A DNA stretch of 42,220 nt from Muribaculum sp. (GTDB lineage Bacteria > Bacteroidota > Bacteroidia > Bacteroidales > Muribaculaceae), in contig JAMPGE010000015.1 in assembly GCA_023664085.1 (NCBI GenBank), forward strand, positions 1 to 42,220, given 5' to 3'. Positions within the stretch are counted from its first letter, which is position 1; every line of letters starts with the position of its first letter. The notes beneath the pieces were generated by a model. The model was not told the DNA's origin and made no database searches. It worked only from the letters and a program-made list of their open reading frames with translations. The position numbers were made by a program, and so were the translations under genes. This document shows, one piece after another, positions 24,238-32,634 of the stretch.

Positions 24238-25096
24238 TTTTTCAAGATTTTTCCCACGCCGCGACGCTCCTCTCTGGTGGATTATCGGTATTAGTATTGC
24301 GGTGTGGCTATGCAGTGCGATATGGGATGCCGCTGTAAGTGCCAACGGGCTGGTGGCTTTTACCAGTCCTGTCATTGCCTGGCTGGAGATGCCTTCCTCC
24401 CCGGGGGAATTTTTCCGAAAGTGGTGGACAGCTTTTACCTACTGTATGGTCCATCAATCGTTTGTGCATCTTTTAGTGAATATGCTGTGGCTGTGGTGGT
24501 TTTGGATGCGTCTTGACGTGTATTCCTCTATGCGCAAGCTTCTGCTGTATGCCTGCGGAGTATTGAGCGGGGCTGTTTTTTTCTTTGCCGTATGCAGGAT
24601 ATATGATTCATCTTACGCGGTGCTGTGCGGTGCATCGGCGGGAGTACTGGCCGTGATGGGCGCTACTGCCGTGGCTTTGCCCCGAAGAAGGATTCATTTC
24701 GTGTTTTCTTCCGACGTAAGGCTACTGTGGGTCACTATAGCGGCAATAGCCCTTACTCTGCTCGGCGGGGGCATTACGCTGGCTTTTTACGCTCATCTCG
24801 GCGGTTTGGCCGGTGGCATAATTTTTGCCTTGGCATCTCAACATTCCCTGGCTCCACGCGTTATTCAATATAAGAATCCTTCTGGGTTGAAAAAGGTATC
24901 GAATCCCAAAAGGGTAAATCCGTTCTCTGCCAAACCGGATGGCGAGGTTCGATCCGGATATGCCGATCTATGCAGAAAAATCTCCGATGCCGCCCGTCTG
25001 GACGAATTGCTCGATAAGATCCGCATCTCCGGCTATGATTCCCTTTCATCATCCGAAAGAGAGGAATTGGAGCGCATCTCCCAAAACCTGAAATAG
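24221..25096 (+). CDS. Rhomboid-family intramembrane serine protease (second) with C-terminal helical domain
   Basis: I chose ATG 24221 (291 residues, MASTIDFSRFFPRRD), which has AGAGGT just upstream; the longer frame from 24137 lies inside the first rhomboid. The catalytic pair is S139 in CGASAGV and H192 in YAHLGGLAGG. The helix 2 region reads SFVHLLVNMLWLWWFWMRL. After the last membrane segment, about 80 cytosolic residues end in a helical domain (LCRKISDAARLDELLDKIR, LSSSEREELERIS) like the tail found on many Bacteroidota rhomboids (DUF6576-like). It overlaps the first rhomboid by 17 bp and is followed after 36 bp by an EEP-family gene, probably on the same transcript. Confidence 0.9.
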   Translation: MASTIDFSRFFPRRDAPLWWIIGISIAVWLCSAIWDAAVSANGLVAFTSPVIAWLEMPSSPGEFFRKWWTAFTYCMVHQSFVHLLVNMLWLWWFWMRLDVYSSMRKLLLYACGVLSGAVFFFAVCRIYDSSYAVLCGASAGVLAVMGATAVALPRRRIHFVFSSDVRLLWVTIAAIALTLLGGGITLAFYAHLGGLAGGIIFALASQHSLAPRVIQYKNPSGLKKVSNPKRVNPFSAKPDGEVRSGYADLCRKISDAARLDELLDKIRISGYDSLSSSEREELERISQNLK

Positions 25097-25132
25097 GGCC
25101 TTGGAACGCTCTCATCGCAAAAACAATAAAAT

Positions 25133-26242
25133 ATGGTATTAAGCCCGATTATCCGCCTTGTTGGCAAGATTGCCACTGTAGTAGTGTATCTGCTCACTAT
25201 CGCTTCCGCCTTCGGAGGGTGGTGCAATCCCCGTATATCCGCCATCCCTTCAATGCTCAATCTGGCGTTTCCCTGGTTTGCCATACTCACGATTATTCTT
25301 ACCGCCGCATGGCTTTTCGGGCAAAGGTGGTTTATCGGAGCGCTCGGAGTAGTGACCATAATCGCTTGCTGGACCCCTCTGGGCATGGCCGTGCCGCTCC
25401 ATTTCTCGAAGAAAGCTTCTCCAAAAGAAAAGACATTCACACTCCTCTCCTACAATATTCTCCATATGGAAGACCAGAAAAATCCTGATCTGCCGGGTGA
25501 AAGAGTGCTCAGATTTTTGCTCGAGACCGATGCCGACATAGTGTCGGTTCAGGAATTTTTCGCATATGACCCCGACAAGCCCGGCACTCAGATAGCCCTG
25601 CGCAATCCGGTGCTGTGGCAGGATTTCTGCCGGAAATATCCTTATCAGTCTATGGGTCAGGGACGCAACGACTTGTCGGTATTCTCCAAATATCCCTTTG
25701 AGAAACTCGATTTGAGTTCGCCGGACCAGTTGAATCCACAATGCTATGGCTTTTTCCGCATCAAAATAGGCAATCATACCCTCACCTTGGCCAATCTTCA
25801 CCTCATCTCCTTTGCTCTCAGCGACGAGGAACGCGACGTGATCTCCCGAATTCACAACTCAAAGACCGCCAAACTGAGTCTTGACGAATTCCGCGGCGAC
25901 ATTCGAAGCAAGATGGCCATGGCCTACGTGCTAAGAGACGAGACAGTGTCGGAAGTGCTCAATGCACTGAAAGACATCTCCGGACCTCTGATCGCCGCCG
26001 GCGATTTCAACGACGTGCCTTCATCATGGACTTACCGGCGGTTTCTCAACGCCGGATTCAAGGATGCATATACGGAGACTTCCTTCGGCCCAACGTGGAC
26101 CTACAATGCCCATCTGATGTATTTCCACCTCGACCAGATCCTCTACAGGGGGGCATTGAAACCTTTGAGTGTGAAACGATTCAAGATTGACACATCCGAC
26201 CATTATCCGCTGCTTGCCACATTTGCCTTCTCACAAAACTGA
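25133..26242 (+). CDS. Membrane-anchored endonuclease/exonuclease/phosphatase (EEP) family protein
   Basis: The EEP superfamily contains Mg2+-dependent nucleases and phosphodiesterases such as DNase I and sphingomyelinase. The first 95 residues of this 369-residue protein hold about three membrane helices, as in many Bacteroidota members, so the catalytic domain is anchored. Motifs include LLSYNILHM, the metal-binding glutamate in VSVQEFF, LANLHL, the AAGDFNDVPSSWTYR motif and the terminal SDHYPLLATF with the catalytic aspartate-histidine. Substrate cannot be told from sequence. It is the third gene of a probable rhomboid operon. Confidence 0.9.
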   Translation: MVLSPIIRLVGKIATVVVYLLTIASAFGGWCNPRISAIPSMLNLAFPWFAILTIILTAAWLFGQRWFIGALGVVTIIACWTPLGMAVPLHFSKKASPKEKTFTLLSYNILHMEDQKNPDLPGERVLRFLLETDADIVSVQEFFAYDPDKPGTQIALRNPVLWQDFCRKYPYQSMGQGRNDLSVFSKYPFEKLDLSSPDQLNPQCYGFFRIKIGNHTLTLANLHLISFALSDEERDVISRIHNSKTAKLSLDEFRGDIRSKMAMAYVLRDETVSEVLNALKDISGPLIAAGDFNDVPSSWTYRRFLNAGFKDAYTETSFGPTWTYNAHLMYFHLDQILYRGALKPLSVKRFKIDTSDHYPLLATFAFSQN

Positions 26243-26270
26243 CCCGATCCGCGCGGCGGCATGGCCAACG

Positions 26271-26302
26271 TTTGCTCATTCAAACATTTTTGACTAATTT
26301 TG
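26271..26302 (+). promoter_or_regulatory. Bacteroides-type promoter for the M3 peptidase and ribD
   Basis: TTTG at 26271-26274 and TAATTTTG at 26295-26302 are 20 bp apart. The leader to the ATG at 26350 is about 43 nt. Confidence 0.75.
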
Positions 26303-26349
26303 GCACGTAGAGAAAATCATATGCAAACTTCAAACTAACAACCATACAC

Positions 26350-28461
26350 ATGAAAAAGCACCTTATTGCCTTGGCTTCGGCAGCCGTGATATCATCGATG
26401 CCGCTTATGGCCCGCGAGAATCCATTCCTCCAGCCATATACCGCCAAGTATGAAATCGCTCCCTACGAGCAGATTCAGATTGCCGACTTCATACCCGCTC
26501 TCAGAGCCGGCATCGCCCAGCAGGAACAAAACATCCAGAACATTGTCCGCAACCGGGCCACTCCCGATTTCGACAACACCATTCTGCCTCTGGAGAACCT
26601 CAGTCCGATCCTCGACAAAGTGGCAGCCGTATTCTATCTCTACGACGGAGCGCTTTCCACTCCTGAATTCGCTGCAATGTCGGAAGAAGCGATTCCCATT
26701 CTCAACGAAGCATCCAACGCCGTAAACCTCAACCCCGATCTCTTCGCCCGCATCAAGCAGGTCTACGACCGTCGCGACAATCTGGGGCTCAACCCCGTGC
26801 AGAAGCGGCTTGTGGAGAAGTATTACCGTCAGTTTGCCGAGCAAGGAGCCGATCTCCCCGCCGATAAGAAAGCTCAGCTTGTGAAAGTCAACGATGAGCT
26901 CTCCAAACTCTTCATCCAATTCAACAAAAACCTGCTTGGAGCCACCAATGCATTCTATGTCACCGTGACGGATCCCAAGCAGCTTTCCGGACTCCCCGAA
27001 TCATCCGTCTCCGCCGCCAAGGCCGAGGCCGAAGCACGCGGCATCAAAAACGGATGGGTATTTACCCTCCATGCTCCGAGCCGTCTGCCGGTGCTCTCCA
27101 GCGCCGACTGCCGCGACCTGCGTCGCCAAATTTATGAAGGATACGTGAATCTGGCCACCAGCGGTGAATTTGACAACCGTCCCGTAATCAAGCAGATCGT
27201 GAAGCTGCGCGCTGAGAAAGCCAAAATCATGGGCTTCGACAACTTTGCCCAGATGATGACTTCAAGAGTGATGGCCAAAACGCCCGAAGCCGCTGAAAAT
27301 CTGTTGCTCCAGGTGTTTGAGCCAGCTGTGAAACGCAGCCATGAAGAAGTGGCCGACATGCAGGCTTACGTAGACAAGCAGGGCGGCAATTTCAAAATCG
27401 CTCCCTGGGACTATTACTATTACGCCGACAAGGTGAAGCAGCAGAAATATGACTTCGACGAAAATGAGGTGCGTCAGTATTTCGCCAAAGACAACGTGCT
27501 CAGAGGTATGTTTGACGCTGCAGAGCGTCTTTGGGGAATCAAACTTGTGGAAATGCCGGACGCTCCCAAGTATATGGACGAAGTGACCGTCTACGACGTG
27601 CAGGATGCCAAGACCGGCGAACATATCGCCGTATGGATGTGCGATTATTTCCCCCGGGCTTCCAAGCGTCAGGGCGCATGGATGGAACAGGTGCAGGCCG
27701 CCGGTCTTTACGAAGACGGCGTCATGAAACGCCCCATCGTATACAACGTGGGCAACTTTACTCCCCCCACTGCCGACACTCCCTCTCTGCTTACCATCGA
27801 TGAAGTGGAGACCACTTTCCATGAATTCGGCCACGCTCTGCAGGGCATGCTCACCCGCGCTCCCTACAGATCGCTCGCCGGCACAAACGTGGACCGCGAC
27901 TACGTGGAGATGTGCTCCCAGATGAACGAACACTGGGCCTTCGCACCCGAGCTCCTGAAGTCTTACGCACGCCATTACAAGACCGGTGAAGTCATCCCCG
28001 ATGATCTCGTGAAGAAACTCGTGGATTCCCACACTTTCAACCAAGGCTTCGTAACCACCGAGCTTGCCGGTGCCGCTCTGCTTGACCTCTATTGGGGCAT
28101 GACCGACGGCGAAGGCGTGGAGGTGTCTGAATTTGAAAACAATGTGGCCAAAAAGATCGGTATGCCCGAGGAAATCACCTTCCGTTACCGCTCTCCCTAC
28201 TTCAAACATATCTTCGGTGATGACGGTTATGCCTCCGGATACTACACTTATCTCTGGAGCCAAGTGCTCGAGGCCGACGCCTGGGAACTCTTTGAGCAAA
28301 ACGGCGTATTCGACCCCGCCACCGCCGCCTCCTTTAAGAAAAACATCTTTGAGAGCGGCGACACCGAAGATGCCATGGTACTCTTTGAACGCTTCCGCGG
28401 ACATAAGCCCGACACTCACGCGCTGCTCCGTCTGCGTGGTTTCGAACCTAAAAAGAAGTAA
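26350..28461 (+). CDS. M3-family zinc metallopeptidase, peptidyl-dipeptidase Dcp type
   Basis: M3 peptidases cut short peptides; Dcp-type enzymes release C-terminal dipeptides. The 703-residue length is usual. A signal peptide (MKKHLIALASAAVISSMPLMA) predicts an exported form. The zinc motif is HEFGH at 491-495, with the third ligand expected at E520 in YVEMCSQMNEHW. Late substrate-binding elements such as FGDDGYASGYYTYLWSQ are present. It is followed without a gap by ribD (stop TAA directly before ATG), so both share the promoter at 26271, although their functions are unrelated. Confidence 0.94.
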   Translation: MKKHLIALASAAVISSMPLMARENPFLQPYTAKYEIAPYEQIQIADFIPALRAGIAQQEQNIQNIVRNRATPDFDNTILPLENLSPILDKVAAVFYLYDGALSTPEFAAMSEEAIPILNEASNAVNLNPDLFARIKQVYDRRDNLGLNPVQKRLVEKYYRQFAEQGADLPADKKAQLVKVNDELSKLFIQFNKNLLGATNAFYVTVTDPKQLSGLPESSVSAAKAEAEARGIKNGWVFTLHAPSRLPVLSSADCRDLRRQIYEGYVNLATSGEFDNRPVIKQIVKLRAEKAKIMGFDNFAQMMTSRVMAKTPEAAENLLLQVFEPAVKRSHEEVADMQAYVDKQGGNFKIAPWDYYYYADKVKQQKYDFDENEVRQYFAKDNVLRGMFDAAERLWGIKLVEMPDAPKYMDEVTVYDVQDAKTGEHIAVWMCDYFPRASKRQGAWMEQVQAAGLYEDGVMKRPIVYNVGNFTPPTADTPSLLTIDEVETTFHEFGHALQGMLTRAPYRSLAGTNVDRDYVEMCSQMNEHWAFAPELLKSYARHYKTGEVIPDDLVKKLVDSHTFNQGFVTTELAGAALLDLYWGMTDGEGVEVSEFENNVAKKIGMPEEITFRYRSPYFKHIFGDDGYASGYYTYLWSQVLEADAWELFEQNGVFDPATAASFKKNIFESGDTEDAMVLFERFRGHKPDTHALLRLRGFEPKKK

Positions 28462-29487
28462 ATGAACAACCCTAATAAAGATTCCTACTACATGCGGCGA
28501 GCTCTTCAGCTCGCCGCTTTGGGCTCACACCATGTCTCGCCCAATCCTTTGGTCGGAGCCGTCATCGTAGCCCGCGACCGCATTATCGGCGAAGGATGGC
28601 ACAGACAATTCGGCGGTCCGCACGCTGAGGTGAATGCAATCATGGCTGTGAGCGATGAAGATCTTCTCCTCCTTCCAGAGGCCACAATCTATGTCACCCT
28701 CGAGCCCTGCAGCCATTACGGCAAGACTCCTCCCTGCGCCGAACTGATTATAAACCGTAAACTTAAACGCGTGGTTATAGGAGCTCCCGATCCCAATCCG
28801 CTCGTGAGCGGGCGAGGTGTGGACATGATCCGCCGGGCCGGTATCGAAGTCTCAGAGGGAGTGCTGCTTGAAGAGTGTCTTGACATCAACCGACGGTTTA
28901 TGACGGCCCAGATCCTTCAGCGCCCTTGGATCCAACTCAAATGGGCTCAGGCCGCCGACGGCACCATGGCCTCCGACGACGGCTCCCCGCGACTGATGGT
29001 TTCAAATCCCGTTTCTTCCGTATGGATGCACCGCGAACGCTCCATGGCCGACGCTATCCTTGTGGGCGTCGATACCGTGATTAAAGACAATCCGGCCCTC
29101 TCCTGCCGTTTATGGCCGGCAAGAGACAATATAGCCATTACTTTTGATTCTCCCCGCATCCCCGCTGAAGCAGCTATCCTAAAATCAAACCACATCCTGA
29201 TTCCCAGGAGATTATCTCTACCTGATTTTGTAGCCGAATTAAAGAAAAAACACAATATCGGCGCGCTTATGGTGGAAGGAGGCCCCAAGACGCTGGCTTC
29301 CTTCATCGATGCCGGTCTATTTGATGAAGCGCGCGTAGAGATTGCACCCCGTCTGCGTCCCGCGGGCGGAATGAAAGCACCCCGTATCCCTCAAGGAATT
29401 CCTCTGGTCAAAACCGAAACCGCCGGTACCAACCTGATAATGACATATCGGCGCGATTTACCACCCCTGCCGCACCTTCAACGTTAA
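28462..29487 (+). CDS. ribD: Bifunctional riboflavin biosynthesis protein RibD
   Basis: RibD deaminates the pyrimidine intermediate and then reduces its ribosyl side chain in riboflavin synthesis. The N-terminal deaminase domain (about 1-145) has the zinc site HAE (H54, E56) and PCSHYGKTPPC (C83, C92). The C-terminal reductase domain starts near RPWIQLKWAQAADG and contains ILVGVDTVIKDNPALSCR and MVEGGPKTLASFIDAGL. At 341 residues it is slightly short for the family but complete. The start codon immediately follows the peptidase stop. No FMN riboswitch was recognised. Confidence 0.95.
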   Translation: MNNPNKDSYYMRRALQLAALGSHHVSPNPLVGAVIVARDRIIGEGWHRQFGGPHAEVNAIMAVSDEDLLLLPEATIYVTLEPCSHYGKTPPCAELIINRKLKRVVIGAPDPNPLVSGRGVDMIRRAGIEVSEGVLLEECLDINRRFMTAQILQRPWIQLKWAQAADGTMASDDGSPRLMVSNPVSSVWMHRERSMADAILVGVDTVIKDNPALSCRLWPARDNIAITFDSPRIPAEAAILKSNHILIPRRLSLPDFVAELKKKHNIGALMVEGGPKTLASFIDAGLFDEARVEIAPRLRPAGGMKAPRIPQGIPLVKTETAGTNLIMTYRRDLPPLPHLQR

Positions 29488-29545
29488 AAAATATTTATTT
29501 TTTCAAAAGGTTTGTTTATTTGGATGATATTTTCATAATAAATGC

Positions 29546-29553
29546 TAACTTTG
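29546..29553 (+). promoter_or_regulatory. -7 box for the envelope-biogenesis operon
   Basis: A perfect TAACTTTG lies about 90 bp before the GTG at 29643. TTTG at 29519-29522 is a possible -33 element with a slightly long 23-bp spacer. The leader holds a small inverted repeat AAGATG/CATCTT (29578-29596). Confidence 0.6.
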
Positions 29554-29642
29554 CAAGTTGAAATGTTACGTTAAGTAAGATGATTTTAACATCTTCTTGA
29601 CCGATGTTTCATCCTTTTAATCTCTGACGAACACTAAACAGC

Positions 29643-31154
29643 GTGAATACGAAACGGTTATTAAATAGGCTCGTGGCTCCGGCCCTCATCTCCGCTCTCT
29701 GCGCGGCAGCTTCAGCATGCAACGAGAAATCTGAAGACAATCCAGAAGCCACGGATGCATCCGTAGTGGAATGTGTCGCCGTAAGCTCCTTTACTCTCAA
29801 GGCCAACAGTGATGTGATGGAAAACCTTGATTCTGTCTTCTTTTCCATCGACCTTGAACACGGTGTGATCTTCAATGCCGATTCTCTTCCCAAAGGCACC
29901 GACATTTCCAAACTCGTGGCTACGATCACGTATCCCAACACCGTCTCCAGCGCTGTCATCAGCACAATCGACAAGGAATACAAATATTCCGAAAACCCTT
30001 CCGATTCAATCGACTTCTCCCACGGAGCCACTCTCACGCTTAAAGCCGGCGACAACCTCGAGAAGTCTTACAGAATCAAGGTAAACGTTCACCAACAGGT
30101 GGCCGACACCCTCACCTGGGACAAGATTGGTGTCCTCAGCCTTCCGTCGGCTATGAAGACCGCCGTAAGAATGAAGACCGTGGATTTCGGCGGCAAGATC
30201 ATCTCTTTTTATGAAGATGCCGTCGGCAAGTTCTTCGCCACTGTATATCCCAAAGCAGGCGCCAGCCCCTCCGAAACCTCATCACTTGGTTTTCGACCCG
30301 GATCGCGCATCGAAACAATCACCGCCTGCGGAGATTTCCTTTACATGCTCGATGCCGACGGCCATCTTCTTTCGTCGGGCAACCACACCGACTGGACCGA
30401 CACCGGCCTGATATGGGACAACATCATTGGAGCATACTCCTCCACCCTTCTGGGTCTGCGTTCCGACAATGGCGCTATTCTTCACACCGCTTATCCGATG
30501 GCCGCCGATTTTCACGAATCTAAGATTGATCCGCAATTTCCGGTATCCGGATTCTCCAACACGGGCATATTCACCTCCGCCTGGGCCCCGGATCCAACTC
30601 TGTGTATGGTCGGCGGCAAAACCGCCGACGGCCAACTTGTAAGCGGCACCTGGGCTTACGACGGCATTAATTGGACCGAAATCGCCAACCGTGCCCTACC
30701 CGCCCTTCAGGATATGGCTCTTGTGCCATACTTCGCCTATCGCAGACCATCTTCATCCGTATGGGACATGACTGAATTCTCCGTATGGATCGCCATCGGC
30801 GGCCGCGATGCCGACGGGAAGACTTCCCGCACGGTCTACATCTCCTACGACAACGGCGTAAACTGGGACACAGCCCCCTCCTACATGCAGCTACCCGAAA
30901 ATTTGCCTGCCCTCTACGCCATGGATGCCATCGTGGCCGAGACTCCCATGAACTCCGACCTCGCCGACAATTGGCGCAAAATCGCTCCCCGGAAAGTGCG
31001 CTCCGCCCGTATCTCATATACCATAAACGGCACAGACATCTCATGGCTTTGCCCGTATATCTACCTCTACGGCGGCTTCAACGATGAAAACGCATTGAGC
31101 CAAAACATTTGGCGTGCTGTCCTCGCACGTCTCACCTTTACCCCCATCTTCTGA
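29643..31154 (+). CDS. DUF6242-like lipoprotein
   Basis: This 503-residue protein has a GTG start, a lipoprotein signal peptide (MNTKRLLNRLVAPALISAL) and a lipobox ending ASAC at about residue 26. Residues 42-135 form an Ig-like domain (FSIDLEHGVIFNADSLPKGTD resembles DUF6242 N-terminal domains). The remaining 350 residues have repeated Trp/Asp/Gly-rich strands (SSGNHTDWTDTGLIW, SGTWAYDGINWTEIAN, SYDNGVNWDTAPSYM) that look like a beta-propeller. The function is unknown to me. It is 2 bp upstream of DUF6089, followed by uppS and bamA, so it probably belongs to their operon and lies in the outer membrane. Confidence 0.72.
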   Translation: MNTKRLLNRLVAPALISALCAAASACNEKSEDNPEATDASVVECVAVSSFTLKANSDVMENLDSVFFSIDLEHGVIFNADSLPKGTDISKLVATITYPNTVSSAVISTIDKEYKYSENPSDSIDFSHGATLTLKAGDNLEKSYRIKVNVHQQVADTLTWDKIGVLSLPSAMKTAVRMKTVDFGGKIISFYEDAVGKFFATVYPKAGASPSETSSLGFRPGSRIETITACGDFLYMLDADGHLLSSGNHTDWTDTGLIWDNIIGAYSSTLLGLRSDNGAILHTAYPMAADFHESKIDPQFPVSGFSNTGIFTSAWAPDPTLCMVGGKTADGQLVSGTWAYDGINWTEIANRALPALQDMALVPYFAYRRPSSSVWDMTEFSVWIAIGGRDADGKTSRTVYISYDNGVNWDTAPSYMQLPENLPALYAMDAIVAETPMNSDLADNWRKIAPRKVRSARISYTINGTDISWLCPYIYLYGGFNDENALSQNIWRAVLARLTFTPIF

Positions 31155-31156
31155 TA

Positions 31157-31852
31157 ATGTCAAAGTTTTTCTACCGGTTTATCCTGTCTATATGCATCCT
31201 GACCGCTTCTTTGGCCGGGGCTTTAAAAGCCTCTGCCCAGGAGGACTATAGATTCGATATCGGCGGCGGAATCGGCATGACTGGTTATCTCGGAGACGCC
31301 AATTCGGCAAATCTTCTCAAAAATCCCAAATGGGATATCGAACTCCTTTTCCGTTATATCATGAACCCGCGTTTTAATTTCAAAACGAATTTTTACGTGG
31401 GGGCGCTCGGCGGAGACTCCTCTCAGATGACAAACGTTTTCCCTGGAGAAAACTATAAGTTCTCCACCACCTTCTATGAACTGGGAGAGCTCGTGGAGTT
31501 TCATTTCTTCGACTACGGAATGGGAGAATATTACCGAAAACTGAAACGATGGACACCCTATATCGCTGCCGGGCTCTCCGCCACGGTATGGGGAGTAGAC
31601 GGCCACACATACGCCGGATTCACGATTCCTTTCGGCGTGGGCTTCAAATTCAAGCCCAGCCGCCGGCTTAATCTCGGTTTGGAATTCCTTATGAAAAAGG
31701 TGTTTTCCGATCGTCTTGACGGCGAGAATCTTCGCGACCCATTCATGATTAAAAGCTCGTTTGCTAAAAATACAGACTGGTATTCCACCCTCACGCTGAC
31801 GATTTCATATGAATTCAGCAAGCGTTGTGCCGTCTGCCATTATAAAGATTGA
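31157..31852 (+). CDS. DUF6089-like outer-membrane beta-barrel protein
   Basis: I chose ATG 31157 (231 residues, MSKFFYRFILSICI) because it directly opens a signal peptide ending near LKASAQ; the longer frame from 31109 lies inside the previous gene. The mature part looks like a small barrel: YRFDIGGGIGMTGYLGDAN, TPYIAAGLSATVWG, FTIPFGVGFKFKPSRRLNLG and the terminal TLTLTISYEF. This matches the DUF6089 protein commonly encoded upstream of uppS and bamA in Bacteroidota. No function is established that I know. A short tail with two cysteines (CAVCHYKD) follows the last strand. Confidence 0.82.
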   Translation: MSKFFYRFILSICILTASLAGALKASAQEDYRFDIGGGIGMTGYLGDANSANLLKNPKWDIELLFRYIMNPRFNFKTNFYVGALGGDSSQMTNVFPGENYKFSTTFYELGELVEFHFFDYGMGEYYRKLKRWTPYIAAGLSATVWGVDGHTYAGFTIPFGVGFKFKPSRRLNLGLEFLMKKVFSDRLDGENLRDPFMIKSSFAKNTDWYSTLTLTISYEFSKRCAVCHYKD

Positions 31853-31857
31853 CCGAT

Positions 31858-32631
<774 letters not shown>

Positions 32632-32634
32632 ACT

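Noticed and set aside
27262..28419. 385-residue minus-strand frame
   Set aside because: Antisense shadow of the M3 peptidase gene, with no recognisable domain or promoter.
28462..28480. FMN riboswitch before ribD
   Set aside because: ribD starts directly after the previous stop codon, and the peptidase gene's end shows no conserved riboswitch pattern.
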